DNA from: Patescibacteria group bacterium
Lineage (GTDB): Bacteria; Patescibacteriota; Minisyncoccia; Portnoybacterales; GWB1-42-6
Direction of reading: 5' to 3'
NCBI GenBank assembly: GCA_018826025.1
Contig: JAHKAK010000071.1
Coordinates: 1-16,422 of the forward strand
Length of the DNA stretch: 16,422 nt
Of this stretch, positions 1 to 6,933 are shown piece by piece (the first letter of the stretch is position 1; each line of letters opens with the position of its first letter). The notes below the pieces were generated by a model. That model was not told the origin of the DNA. It saw only the letters and a program-made list of their open reading frames with translations, and did not search any database. The translations under genes and the position numbers were made by a program.

Positions 1-249
1 ACTGCCTATGATTGATTTGTGGTTGAAAATATAAAATGGACTATATTTAGAATTTTGCGTGACAACATATGCTCGAGAAACGCTTCTTAGGTGTTTGATC
101 GCGGTAAGATCTTGCACAAAATCTAAATAGATATAATCACCCTCCTCTTTAATAACACGAAAGTTCGCCGATCGACTTATCTCGTTTAAAACAACTTCTC
201 TTAAGCCGGTAATAAAAGCTAATTTGATTTCTAATTTTGGTTTATTCAT
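1..249 (-). CDS. N-terminal fragment, possible THUMP-domain RNA methyltransferase
   Basis: The first 83 residues of a minus-strand gene that leaves the window at position 1, read from ATG at 249-247. Its start overlaps the TGA stop of the upstream glycosyltransferase by 4 bp (ATGA), so it is translationally coupled to that operon. The fragment begins MNKPKLEIKLAFITGLREV and continues with alternating strands and helices. The pattern (short strand, 'ITGLREVVLNEI' helix, then 'YIYLDFVQDL' and 'IKHLRSVSRAYVV') resembles the THUMP domain that opens Trm11/RlmL-type tRNA or rRNA methyltransferases. No catalytic domain is visible in this window, so the assignment is weak. That it is a real gene is better supported, by the coupled start and the codon pattern. 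Confidence 0.5.
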   Translation of the reverse strand, partial: MNKPKLEIKLAFITGLREVVLNEISRSANFRVIKEEGDYIYLDFVQDLTAIKHLRSVSRAYVVTQNSKYSPFYIFNHKSIIGS

Positions 250-1937
250 ATATTCATCTTGATTTGGTCAAAAACTTTATTAATGCTTATTCTATCCATG
301 CAAAACTCTTCGCAACAGTTTAATTCCTCGATTCTTGAATTGTGCTTGCAAAGTTTGTGTCGGTTCCTGTCATAGATAGGAATAGTGCATTCCGACTTAT
401 GTATATAATCAGGACGAGTCGCTCCAAAAATGACAAATGCTTTCTTTCTAAAACTTTGAGCAATTATTGCAGGACCAGAGTCATTTCCAATAAAAAACTG
501 ACAATGCTTGATAAGAGACATCATCTCGCTAAAAGAATAATTCTTTTCAAGTATTACACATTTAGTATTGTATTCTGCTTCTAATAGTTTTGATAACTCA
601 ATAAACTTTTCGTACCCCCAATTTCTTTTTTTCTCCTCCCACTGACTTACAAAGGGAGCAACGAGGATATATTTGCCATCTATAATATTATCCCAATTAC
701 TGCTTAGTATTGGGATATCTTTGACGTCTATTTCATCAAAGCCAATGGATTCCATGTATCCCTGTACGTATGTTTTTTGATTGCCGCTAAGTTCGTAAAC
801 TAGCCTTATCATTATGTCACAATCAATTTCCCCTGAATTAACCTGACTGTATTTATATACTTCGTCATAGGTATTAAATATTAATTCGGCGTTTTCTATC
901 TCTGTAGCTAAATAAACTTTATTCACGTATTTTGATAAAAATCGTGCAATTGGTTCAGTTATTATTACATCACCTAAGTATCCACTACGAACCAAACAAA
1001 CCGATTTGATTTTTTTACTTTCTATTTTTCTCCTAAAATATTTTCTATACCAAATAGACAGCGTGGTGTCATAAACTATTCTATCTTCGGGCACGATTGT
1101 TCCCCAAAATGTCCTATGTTCAGAAAACCATCTCTTGTTAATTTCATCAATATTATCTTTAAAATCTTTAACATATTTCCTAATTGTCTGAATTCGTTCA
1201 AACCAGGGAGAGATAGCATTAGAAGTTGAATCGTTTTCAAACAATGCTAATTTTTCCCATTTTTTATATATTTCATCTGCCTTTCCCCTAAATTCAAAAT
1301 GCAGTAATCTAGCTTCGTTCTTTGGAATAATAAAAGGATTCCAATGATATTCGCCAAAAAATCCAGGATTGTTTTCAGTTTTTACATAATGCCCACCTAC
1401 GACAATTTCCATGTTTTTATGATTTTTCACGATAGCTTTCCTGAAATGACCGTATTCTTGCCATTCTTTTTCTGGCCATGGATAATAATATTTCGTCGTA
1501 TCTATTGCGTGTACAGGAGAACATCTGTAATCAGATAGCGTGTGGTCAAACAACGCATTCGCCCAACCAATTGTTGCGTAAGGAATATCTTTATTCTCTA
1601 ATCGAGCTATAAAATCTTTGATCGATTTATCCCTTATTGAAAGAAATTCATCGGCATCTAGAAAAATGAACCAGTCTATTTTGTAGCTTACATTGGCGTA
1701 GTTAAGTAATTTATTTGCAATCTTTGCATGATCAAAAACCGGATCTTTTTCTTCTATTACAACGACCCTTAGATCGTCTTTGTATGAATCCAATATTTTG
1801 TTTGTGTTATCGATCGAACAGTGATTGGCAATGAATATATAATCAAAACCAAGATCAAGATGGTACGAAATATTAAAATCGATATACGACTCTTCGTCTC
1901 TAACGGACATGAGAATTGCTACGGTATTATTTTTCAT
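246..1937 (-). CDS. Two-domain glycosyltransferase (GT2-like fused to GT9/heptosyltransferase-like)
   Basis: A 563-residue protein that probably adds sugars to a surface glycan at the cytoplasmic membrane. Residues 1 to about 230 look like a GT-A, family 2/GT92-type domain. It opens TVAILMSVRDEESYI and has the metal-binding FLDADEF motif at 92-98. Residues from about 310 to the end resemble a GT9 (ADP-heptose:LPS heptosyltransferase-like) GT-B domain, with VRSGYLGDVII near 317 and the nucleotide-sugar motif FIGNDSGPA at 482-490. The linker (about 230-305) carries Trp and charged residues. The gene starts 23 bp after the stop of the preceding glycosyltransferase and overlaps the next gene by 4 bp, so the operon continues off the window. 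The Cys-rich C-terminus (KLCKH, NCCEEFC) could bind a metal. Donor and acceptor sugars cannot be told from sequence. Confidence 0.82.
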   Translation of the reverse strand: MKNNTVAILMSVRDEESYIDFNISYHLDLGFDYIFIANHCSIDNTNKILDSYKDDLRVVVIEEKDPVFDHAKIANKLLNYANVSYKIDWFIFLDADEFLSIRDKSIKDFIARLENKDIPYATIGWANALFDHTLSDYRCSPVHAIDTTKYYYPWPEKEWQEYGHFRKAIVKNHKNMEIVVGGHYVKTENNPGFFGEYHWNPFIIPKNEARLLHFEFRGKADEIYKKWEKLALFENDSTSNAISPWFERIQTIRKYVKDFKDNIDEINKRWFSEHRTFWGTIVPEDRIVYDTTLSIWYRKYFRRKIESKKIKSVCLVRSGYLGDVIITEPIARFLSKYVNKVYLATEIENAELIFNTYDEVYKYSQVNSGEIDCDIMIRLVYELSGNQKTYVQGYMESIGFDEIDVKDIPILSSNWDNIIDGKYILVAPFVSQWEEKKRNWGYEKFIELSKLLEAEYNTKCVILEKNYSFSEMMSLIKHCQFFIGNDSGPAIIAQSFRKKAFVIFGATRPDYIHKSECTIPIYDRNRHKLCKHNSRIEELNCCEEFCMDRISINKVFDQIKMNI

Positions 1938-1960
1938 GTGGCTTATAATGTAGCATTATT

Positions 1961-2728
1961 CTATTTTATCCTTAACTGCTCATACAAAATATTATCGAGA
2001 AAATTCTTAAATTTATAAAACGCCGAATGATTTGGGTAGACCGCATGGAATAGGGTTATATCATCTAGATTGCTGATATTTGTATTTTCATTTTCTCCAA
2101 TGAGCACATAGGTATCTTTCGGTAAAATATACAATTCTCCACTAATGAAATATTTTGTGAGTGCGATTGCTAATGCCCCCTGTTCGTCGTGATGAGTTTG
2201 TTCGTCACTTTTTATGTTTTTCTGCCACCACTCAAATTCTTTAATCAAATCACCAGAAATATCACATCTTGTTTTTTGTATAAAGAACCCGGCATTTACG
2301 AAAGGCGTATCCAAAGTAGCTTTTTTACGCATCGTACCATGCTGCCATGACTGGCCAAAAAATTCGTCCATAATGGCGAACTTCATGTCTGGATTAGATA
2401 GAAACAAGTCAATTTCTTTCGGATATTTCAATAGAAAAACGTCGGAGTCTACGAAAAATTCAGTCTGATCGATATCCATCCTCGATGAAGGACACCACTT
2501 TAACCACGTTGCTTTGGAAGTGATACGAAATAGAGAACCCTCACCTGTCGGGAACTGTCGGATATCTACAGTTTTATCTAGATATCTTTTAATATACTCG
2601 GCATTATCCGTGTAGACAACATACTGGTGATTATTTCCAAATTGTTTTTTGAAAGAGAGAATACTATATCGAAGCAGTTCGATATTTTTAGATATGTGAT
2701 CTCCCCAAATTGACCAGCGAAAAATCAT
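1961..2728 (-). CDS. Putative GT-A fold glycosyltransferase
   Basis: A 255-residue protein overlapping the end of the upstream glycosyltransferase by 4 bp (start ATG 2728-2726, upstream stop 2725-2727), a translational coupling arrangement. The N-terminal part (about 1-45) resembles a Rossmann-like nucleotide-sugar-binding start. 'EFFVDSDVFLL' at 90-100 supplies a DxD motif (Asp94-Ser-Asp96), and 'HDEQGALAIAL' near residue 180 resembles the acceptor-side 'DQ' motif of GT8-like and GT-A enzymes. The length suits a single GT-A domain without membrane helices. I infer a sugar transferase acting on the same glycan as its two operon partners. The family is not certain, and the substrate is unknown. 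Confidence 0.65.
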   Translation of the reverse strand: MIFRWSIWGDHISKNIELLRYSILSFKKQFGNNHQYVVYTDNAEYIKRYLDKTVDIRQFPTGEGSLFRITSKATWLKWCPSSRMDIDQTEFFVDSDVFLLKYPKEIDLFLSNPDMKFAIMDEFFGQSWQHGTMRKKATLDTPFVNAGFFIQKTRCDISGDLIKEFEWWQKNIKSDEQTHHDEQGALAIALTKYFISGELYILPKDTYVLIGENENTNISNLDDITLFHAVYPNHSAFYKFKNFLDNILYEQLRIK

Positions 2729-4008
2729 AAGAGTTTTATTCTTTTAAGAAAATCCCTGATCTTTTTTGAGTAATCATAATTCGAGAGATTCTTAGCATTA
2801 GTCTCATTCATTTTTCGTCTTTCTTCTTCGTTCAATCTAGACGCCTTAAGAAGGCCACTCGAGAAATCTTCTTTAGAATATGGATTTACATATAAACATT
2901 CATCGTCAGTATAGGTATCTTTTACTCCATCTACATTACTAGCAACAATCACATATCTCATGCCAGTAGAAAACAATTTTGCTTCAATCGCTGTGTGCGG
3001 ATTGGGGTCCATAACGGAAGGTATGCAAACAATGTCAGTATTCTTAATACGAAGCATGGTCTGCCATATTTTTGGGTTGAAATCGTCTATAATAATTGTC
3101 CTAGGAATATTTTGCTCATACTCTTTAAGAGATCGGAAATAATTGTCTTCACCAGAATTATTCGGTGTCTGAATAATCAGATGATAGTCAGGTAACGACT
3201 CGACAACACCTTGCCATACCTCCAACAACTCTTTAAATCCTTTTGCGGTAGAGCACCTGCCCCAACTAAAAATTATTTTTGATTTTGGATCTATATTTAT
3301 GCCAAATTTATTAAGATCAGAAATGTCAAACTCATGATTAAGGAATTCTTTGTAGCGATCAAAATAAAGACCGTTTGTAAGATAAGCGTCCTCTTCAAAA
3401 GTCACATCGTAATCTTTAATCAAATGCTTGGCAAAATTTCTACCTTCTGCAAGTAATCGCGATGAATCATCTTTCCGTATAGCTTGAAATGCCTCTCTTT
3501 CAATCTCTATTCTTTTATTTCTCCATTTATCATCCCCAAACGCATGATTTAAGCCCGAGCTGTGTGGTATATAAAAGCATCTTAGGTTTTTTCCGAAAAT
3601 TTGCTGTTTGAATTTCGTAAATAATAAAAATGGGGTGTCATGTAACATTAAGACATTGTCGTCTTTATCATCCAGAATCATATTTAGTGCTGTTGATAGT
3701 GACGCGCACGCATTTTTCCATTCAGGGAAACTCTTCCACATATCACTTTCGTCAAATCCGGCAGTCCCGTTACATAAAGAGATTAGGTGGCCACCCGTAT
3801 TTTTCACGAGATTAACACTGTCTTTAAAGCATTCATTGTTAAAGACTTTTCCCTTCGGATCTGCAGAAATATAAGCGAGACTAACCTTGATTCCTTCCTC
3901 GCCAGCAAAATCTTTTAACGCAAAGATTGTATTTCTGATAATTGTCCCAACTCCACAGTAGTGGGCATTGATGCCATCATACGATGCGATGATTAAGTGT
4001 TTTGTCAT
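2725..4008 (-). CDS. GT4-like glycosyltransferase (GT-B fold)
   Basis: A 427-residue glycosyltransferase, first gene of the minus-strand operon. I choose ATG 4008-4006 because an AGGATAGGAAG ribosome-binding stretch lies directly upstream and the protein then opens MTKHLIIASYDGINAHYCGVG, a normal GT-B start with a glycine-rich acceptor loop. An open stretch continues upstream to 4119 but overlaps the promoter. The C-terminal half holds the donor-site features of family 4: IIFSWGRCSTAKGFKELLE and the E-x7-E-type region CIPSVMDPNPHTAIEAKLF. The predicted role is transfer of a nucleotide-activated sugar in the cytoplasm for a surface polysaccharide. Transcription probably starts from the promoter at 4085-4113. 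The region is AT-rich and free of the palindromes seen elsewhere, which fits acquisition by transfer. Confidence 0.83.
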   Translation of the reverse strand: MTKHLIIASYDGINAHYCGVGTIIRNTIFALKDFAGEEGIKVSLAYISADPKGKVFNNECFKDSVNLVKNTGGHLISLCNGTAGFDESDMWKSFPEWKNACASLSTALNMILDDKDDNVLMLHDTPFLLFTKFKQQIFGKNLRCFYIPHSSGLNHAFGDDKWRNKRIEIEREAFQAIRKDDSSRLLAEGRNFAKHLIKDYDVTFEEDAYLTNGLYFDRYKEFLNHEFDISDLNKFGINIDPKSKIIFSWGRCSTAKGFKELLEVWQGVVESLPDYHLIIQTPNNSGEDNYFRSLKEYEQNIPRTIIIDDFNPKIWQTMLRIKNTDIVCIPSVMDPNPHTAIEAKLFSTGMRYVIVASNVDGVKDTYTDDECLYVNPYSKEDFSSGLLKASRLNEEERRKMNETNAKNLSNYDYSKKIRDFLKRIKLL

Positions 4009-4084
4009 CTTCCTATCCTTTTCTATTTTGCCCATTGTTTTATTGGTTTTTAATCCCCTCGCACGCTGATTACTAATGAGCCTC

Positions 4085-4113
4085 AATATACCACTCAAGG
4101 AAAAGGATGTCCA
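4085..4113 (-). promoter_or_regulatory. Sigma70-type promoter of the glycosyltransferase operon
   Basis: On the minus strand TGGACA (4113-4108) is followed after 17 bases by TATATT (4090-4085), about 77 bp upstream of the ATG at 4008. Each box differs from consensus by one base and the spacing is optimal. It would drive the three glycosyltransferases and the following partial gene. No operator is visible. Confidence 0.6.
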
Positions 4114-4168
4114 TGACACTCCTACCCCACATTAATAATGTTCGTAAGATTTTTTCAACAACTTTTTC

Positions 4169-4585
4169 CTAATTCTTGTATTTATTGCGTATCAGATCAC
4201 GAATCTCCTCTGGTTTTAAATCGATTAGTTTAAGATCGTTAATATTTCTCCATTCAATATCATAATTGCCATAATATGACGAATTTTTCTGAAACTCCGG
4301 GCCATTCCCCGACCCTAAAACGCCACCCACAATATCACAAAGATAGAAATATTCTTTTTGGCTTTTTGTTTCCGGCTTTTGCGATTTAACTTCCAGCAAC
4401 AATTCTTTAATTTGGATATCTACACCAAGCTCTTCTTTACACTCTCTTTTTAACGCCTTCTCGTTGGTCTCACTTTCCTCAACGGCTCCACCCGAAATAA
4501 CCCAATAAAAGGAATCGTTTTTAGTCCTTTTTATCAGCAGTATTTTCTTATCTTTTATTATTACCGCCCTTGCTCTTTTTTGCAT
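4169..4585 (-). CDS. Nudix hydrolase
   Basis: A 138-residue protein with a complete Nudix box at 33-55: G33-x5-E39-x7-R47-E48-C-K-E51-E52-L-G54-V. This is the Mg-binding loop-helix-loop that cleaves nucleoside diphosphates linked to another group. The N-terminal strands (RARAVIIKDKKILLIKR) and the 'YWVISGG' lead-in are standard. The substrate cannot be deduced; house-cleaning of oxidised nucleotides or sugar-nucleotide turnover is possible, and the position beside a sugar-transferase operon is suggestive only. The start at ATG 4585 has no Shine-Dalgarno and an A/T-rich leader. A 160 bp gap separates it from the glycosyltransferase promoter downstream. Confidence 0.88.
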   Translation of the reverse strand: MQKRARAVIIKDKKILLIKRTKNDSFYWVISGGAVEESETNEKALKRECKEELGVDIQIKELLLEVKSQKPETKSQKEYFYLCDIVGGVLGSGNGPEFQKNSSYYGNYDIEWRNINDLKLIDLKPEEIRDLIRNKYKN

Positions 4586-4636
4586 TTATTTTGTTTTATA
4601 TATCTTAGCTTACCTCAAAAGCCCCTTAAATTCAAC

Positions 4637-4666
4637 AAAAAACCAGCCAAAATACTGGCGGTTTTT
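4637..4666 (-). terminator. Intrinsic terminator after the serine hydrolase (possibly bidirectional)
   Basis: Stem AAAACC/GGTTTT (4639-4644 with 60-65) plus GCCA/TGGC (4646-4649 with 4656-4659) with one bulged base. The minus strand ends in a run of T at the 3' side, about 120 bp after the hydrolase stop. T-runs on both flanks would let it work in both directions. Confidence 0.55.
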
Positions 4667-4707
4667 CGTCTTGACTTAGCTCAATTTAGTCAGTGTGAAT
4701 GGGGCCC

Positions 4708-4729
4708 GGTAGGGCTCACTAGAGAGTCC
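4708..4729. repeat. Short dispersed repeat, copy A
   Basis: The 22 bp beginning GGTAGGGCTCACTAGAG recurs at 5531-5552 with one base changed. A third, partial relative (TCTCACTAG) is at 4755-4763. All lie in the non-coding space on either side of the serine hydrolase. The unit is flanked by GC-rich half palindromes. It is probably debris of a mobile palindromic repeat; no function is claimed. Confidence 0.6.
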
Positions 4730-4783
4730 CCGCTCCAGGAGTCCAACCGCTTCGGTCTCACTAGCGCCTTTTTGGCTTAAAAT

Positions 4784-5398
4784 CTATTTTACATCGCCCT
4801 TTATCATTTCAATAATTTCGGGAAACTTGGGAATTTTAAAATGTCCGTTCTTGCTTTTATAAATTACAATCTTTGCATTTTTTAATTTCTCGCCGTACTT
4901 TTTAGCGTGAGGCGCCGGAACGACATCGTCATCTTCCGAAAACAACAAATAAAGATTTTTTGAGTTATTCTCAAGCAAAGACAAATCGGATTTAAGTTTA
5001 AAGCCGCCGACCAGATCCTCGCCTGTTAACGTATTATCAAAAGGCGGACAAACCAAATAAGTTGATAATATCTTTTTAGGAAATTTATTTTCGGATAAAT
5101 ACTTTGCAAGAAAAATCCCGCCAAGCGATTCCCCAATTAAAATCATATCATCTTTTAAATAAGAAATAATTCTTTCAAAATATATTTTCCAATCGCCATA
5201 TTTGGCATCGTCTTGCAAGGGCATCCGAGGCCTAATTATTTCAAAATTCTTACCTAATTCCTTGTCCAAATAATCGCTGCTCCATTTTATTTTTTTCGCA
5301 ATTGAAATTTCTCTATTCTTTAGGAAATTCAAATAATCCTTCCTATTTTTGAAGGTCATTCCACCATGGACTATTAATATCTGCGTTTTTGCTTTCAT
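4784..5398 (-). CDS. Small alpha/beta serine hydrolase (RBBP9/YdeN-like)
   Basis: A 204-residue alpha/beta hydrolase. The nucleophile elbow is GESLGG at 89-94 (Ser91). The likely triad partners are Asp157 in SEDDDVVP and His186 in NGHFKIP. The opening TQILIVHGGMTF is the usual first strand and oxyanion loop. The length and the 'SEDDDVVPAPHA' block match the RBBP9/YdeN group of predicted serine hydrolases, whose substrates are mostly unknown. I chose ATG 5398 because the reading frame upstream runs through tRNA debris and repeats (5421-5608) and has no protein character. The stop is followed by the terminator at 4637-4666. No strong ribosome-binding site is visible. Confidence 0.82.
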   Translation of the reverse strand: MKAKTQILIVHGGMTFKNRKDYLNFLKNREISIAKKIKWSSDYLDKELGKNFEIIRPRMPLQDDAKYGDWKIYFERIISYLKDDMILIGESLGGIFLAKYLSENKFPKKILSTYLVCPPFDNTLTGEDLVGGFKLKSDLSLLENNSKNLYLLFSEDDDVVPAPHAKKYGEKLKNAKIVIYKSKNGHFKIPKFPEIIEMIKGDVK

Positions 5399-5420
5399 AT
5401 ACCTATTGCCGTTAAAAAAA

Positions 5421-5520
5421 GGGACTAGGAGTCGAACCCTGTAAAATCCTTTATTCAAGGCAAACTGTATTTTTTGAGTTTTTGAACCCGATAGGAGTAG
5501 AACCGATATAGGTTCAAAAT
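5421..5520 (-). pseudogene. tRNA 3'-half-like fragments (two)
   Basis: The non-coding stretch holds two pieces resembling the T-arm side of tRNA-Tyr. On the minus strand, 5449-5421 contains TTTTACAGGGTTCGACTC and ends in TCCC followed by a T-run. The other, at 5520-5487, contains ATCGGTTCTACTCCTAT. Neither folds into a whole tRNA. Together with the 5' fragments at 5820-5837 and 5891-5939 they lie on the two sides of the intact tRNA-Tyr, in the order a nested set of interrupted tRNAs would give. The 5421-5449 piece can pair 5 of 7 acceptor positions with the outer 5' fragment. The match of the other piece is poor, so this reading is tentative. Confidence 0.3.
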
Positions 5521-5530
5521 TAAGCCCTTC

Positions 5531-5552
5531 GGTAGGGCTCACTAGAGGGTCC
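5531..5552. repeat. Short dispersed repeat, copy B
   Basis: Second copy of the 22 bp GGTAGGGCTCACTAGAG unit of 4708-4729, in the same orientation and with one base different. It ends where the ACCCCG palindromic unit at 5553 begins. Confidence 0.6.
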
Positions 5553-5655
5553 ACCCCGTAAAAAATTATTGAATAATTTATCGCGGGATAAAGCCTATAT
5601 GATGACAATATTATTATCGTAAGCTAAAGGACTGCCCGATAATTTCTAACGGGGT
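5553..5655. repeat. ACCCCG-type palindromic unit, copy 1
   Basis: About 103 bp with inverted ends: ACCCCGTAAAAAATTAT on the left and, reading inward from the right, ACCCCGTTAGAAATTAT. The same ends occur at 11176-11285 and 12213-12351. The right end coincides with the 3' end of the tRNA-Tyr gene, so the unit abuts or overlaps the discriminator base. The interior has no reading frame of note. It is probably a MITE-like or REP-like unit. Confidence 0.65.
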
Positions 5656-5727
5656 CCAGGGGGCAGGAGTCGAACCTGCCTGAAACGGTTTTACAGACCG
5701 CCGCATCAACCGCTCTGCCACCCCTGG
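5655..5727 (-). tRNA. tRNA-Tyr (anticodon GUA), short variable arm
   Basis: A 73-nt tRNA read on the minus strand. The acceptor CCAGGGG (5727-5721) pairs fully with CCCCTGG. The D-arm is GCA/TGC with GG in the loop. The anticodon stem is GCGGT/ACCGT (one G-U pair) with loop CTGTAAA, giving GUA for tyrosine. The T-arm is GCAGG-TTCGACT-CCTGC and the discriminator is A. CCA is not encoded. The oddity is a 5-nt variable region: bacterial tRNA-Tyr normally carries a long class II variable arm. Either this lineage has the short form or this is a remodelled copy. Broken pieces of the same tRNA lie on both sides. Confidence 0.85.
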
Positions 5728-5789
5728 GTTTATTATGAAATACTAACTTTTATTTTACCTAATATTTACTTCAACCAGTTGCTCGCCCC

Positions 5790-5837
5790 GTGACCCCACT
5801 GTGGCGGGGTTTTACGGGGCCGCTCTGCCACCCCTGG
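5790..5837 (-). pseudogene. tRNA-Tyr 5' fragment with D-loop hairpin
   Basis: Positions 5837-5820 on the minus strand repeat the first 18 bases of tRNA-Tyr exactly (acceptor, GG and D-stem). The match breaks in the D-loop, right after GCAGAGCGG. There a hairpin begins: outer stem CCCCGT/ACGGGG, inner stem ACCCC/GGGGT. The spacer beyond (5838-5876) resembles that of the next fragment. This is the middle layer of the tRNA-Tyr debris. Confidence 0.6.
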
Positions 5838-5890
5838 AAAAAATGCTAAGTGATTAGTGATAAGTTATAAGTAAGCTACTAAAATACTCC

Positions 5891-5939
5891 GCCGCTCTGC
5901 TTGCCCTTCCGTAGCCTTGCGCGAAGGAGGGCCATCCCT
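5891..5939 (-). pseudogene. tRNA-Tyr 5' fragment split by a hairpin
   Basis: On the minus strand CCAGGGATGG (5939-5930) and GCAGAGCGG (to 5891) reproduce the tRNA-Tyr 5' end. They are separated by an about 29-nt hairpin insertion (arms around CCCTCCTTCG and CGGAAGGG). The leader above it, built of ACTTATCACT words (5941-5975), is shared with the fragment at 5820-5837, where the equivalent leader is 5838-5876. It looks like a repeated unit of leader plus tRNA 5' end. Confidence 0.55.
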
Positions 5940-6035
5940 GGAAAAAAGTGATAAGTGTTTAGTGATAAGTGATAAGCTTACATAAATATTACCATTTTAC
6001 GCTGAATTGTCTACCCCAAGACGCGTTGTGGAATG

Positions 6036-6063
6036 AAAAGCTCCGCCAGAAATTTGACGGAGC
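6036..6063 (-). terminator. Intrinsic terminator of the small membrane protein gene
   Basis: On the minus strand GCTCCGTC (6063-6056) pairs with GGCGGAGC (6047-6040, one G-U pair) across an 8-nt loop, followed by TTTT. It starts a few bases after the stop of the gene at 6070-6489. Confidence 0.6.
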
Positions 6064-6069
6064 ACAGGG

Positions 6070-6489
6070 CTATGCCAGCCCTAATTTAGCTTTAAATTCC
6101 CGTAATTCCTCCGGCGATTTATTGTCAATTTCTTCCAACACCCGCAAAAACGCTCGATCTTTAAGTCTGTCAATTGGAACTTCTATCAATAGGACGCCAC
6201 TAACATAGACAACCAGACCCAGCCATAAAACTTCTGGCGTGGCTAAGAACACGGAAGATGGAAGTATTATAGAACCAACAATTATCAGCGACCAGGCGAC
6301 TATTTTTGTTGCTATGAATATCTTTTTCCGAGAAAGTTGCTGATAATAAACATCAAACCACTTTTTTTCTTCTTCCGCGACGAGACAATGACAAACTTCT
6401 TCGATAACTTCCTTGAGAAAAAATCTCGCCATAAAAATAAACGTGGCGACCAAAGCCAGAAAAATTAAACCTTCAATAAAAAGAACCAT
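6070..6489 (-). CDS. Small membrane protein of unknown function
   Basis: A 139-residue protein I do not recognise. Three hydrophobic segments are visible at about 3-25, 58-80 and 84-104. A charged, amphipathic stretch (about 26-55, EEKKWFDVYYQQLSRKK) lies between the first and second, and there is a charged C-terminal tail of about 35 residues. There are no catalytic motifs. The gene is convincing because a strong Shine-Dalgarno (AAGGAGG, about 6 bases before ATG 6489) precedes it and a terminator hairpin follows at 6036-6063. It stands alone between two tRNA loci. Confidence 0.75.
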   Translation of the reverse strand: MVLFIEGLIFLALVATFIFMARFFLKEVIEEVCHCLVAEEEKKWFDVYYQQLSRKKIFIATKIVAWSLIIVGSIILPSSVFLATPEVLWLGLVVYVSGVLLIEVPIDRLKDRAFLRVLEEIDNKSPEELREFKAKLGLA

Positions 6490-6702
6490 CGCTGCACCTC
6501 CTTTTTAACTTTTTATGTTTATCCCACACTTTTTGCCTTGGAGCCGAAGGTGGGATTCGAACCCACGACCTACGGTTTACAAAACCGTTGCTCTACTTCA
6601 CCCCGCCAAACTTGCCTTTGAGCCAGCGGTCGGGATCGGACCGACGACCTGCTGTTTACAAAACAGCTGCTCTACTTCACCCCACCATCTTTTGCCTGCT
6701 AG

Positions 6703-6880
6703 AGCCACCCGTCAGATTCGAACCGACGACCTATTTACCCCGCCACAATTGCCTTGAGCCGAGAGAGGGATTTGAACCCACGACCTACGGTTTACAAAAC
6801 CGTTGCTCTACCGCTGAGCTATCTCGGCAATTGTGGCGGGGCAAGCAAAACTGTTGCTCTACCAACTGAGCTAGGGTGGC
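6703..6880 (-). pseudogene. Interrupted tRNA-Thr, layer 3, anticodon-loop insertion
   Basis: The acceptor GCCACCC (6880-6874) pairs perfectly with GGGTGGC (6710-6704). The D-arm GCTC-AGTTGGTA-GAGC is intact and the T-stem GTCGG/CTGAC pairs with one G-U. The anticodon side reads ACAGT-TTTG and is then broken by an insertion with perfect 16 bp arms (6826-6841 with 6738-6753). It resumes at TAAATAGG, so the 3' half of the anticodon stem is missing even after precise removal of the insertion. That makes a functional product unlikely, hence pseudogene. Confidence 0.6.
6757..6828 (-). tRNA. tRNA-Thr (UGU), innermost layer, uninterrupted
   Basis: A 72-nt tRNA on the minus strand: acceptor GCCGAGA/TCTCGGC (7 of 7 pairs), D-arm GCTC-AGCGGTA-GAGC, anticodon stem ACGGT/ACCGT with loop TTTGTAA giving UGU (threonine), variable loop AGGTC. 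The T-stem GTGGG/CCCTC has one T-T mismatch around loop TTCAAAT. The discriminator is T and CCA is not encoded. It lies at the centre of three nested interrupted copies of the same tRNA. It is the only uninterrupted tRNA-Thr(UGU) in the window and so the best candidate for the working gene. Confidence 0.9.
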
Positions 6881-6933
6881 AAAAGATGGTGGGGCAAGCT
6901 GAGCTACGCTGGCAAGTTTGGCGGAGCAAGTTG

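Larger units (their letters stand above)
6621..6913 (-). tRNA. Interrupted tRNA-Thr (UGU), layer 2, D-loop insertion of about 215 nt
   Basis: The acceptor GCCAGCG (6913-6907) pairs perfectly with CGCTGGC (6628-6622). D-stem GCTC/GAGC, anticodon stem GCTGT/ACAGC with loop TTTGTAA (UGU) and T-stem GTCGG/CCGAC are intact. The T-loop reads TCCGATC, so the nearly invariant T55 is C, a sign of decay. The D-loop contains an insertion with perfect 17 bp arms (6878-6894 with 6680-6696) and, inside it, layer 3. It shares its first three acceptor bases with the inner arm of layer 1. Confidence 0.6.

Noticed and set aside
5399..5608. N-terminal extension of the serine hydrolase
   Set aside because: The frame runs through tRNA fragments and a palindromic unit and lacks protein character. 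The fold starts at ATG 5398.
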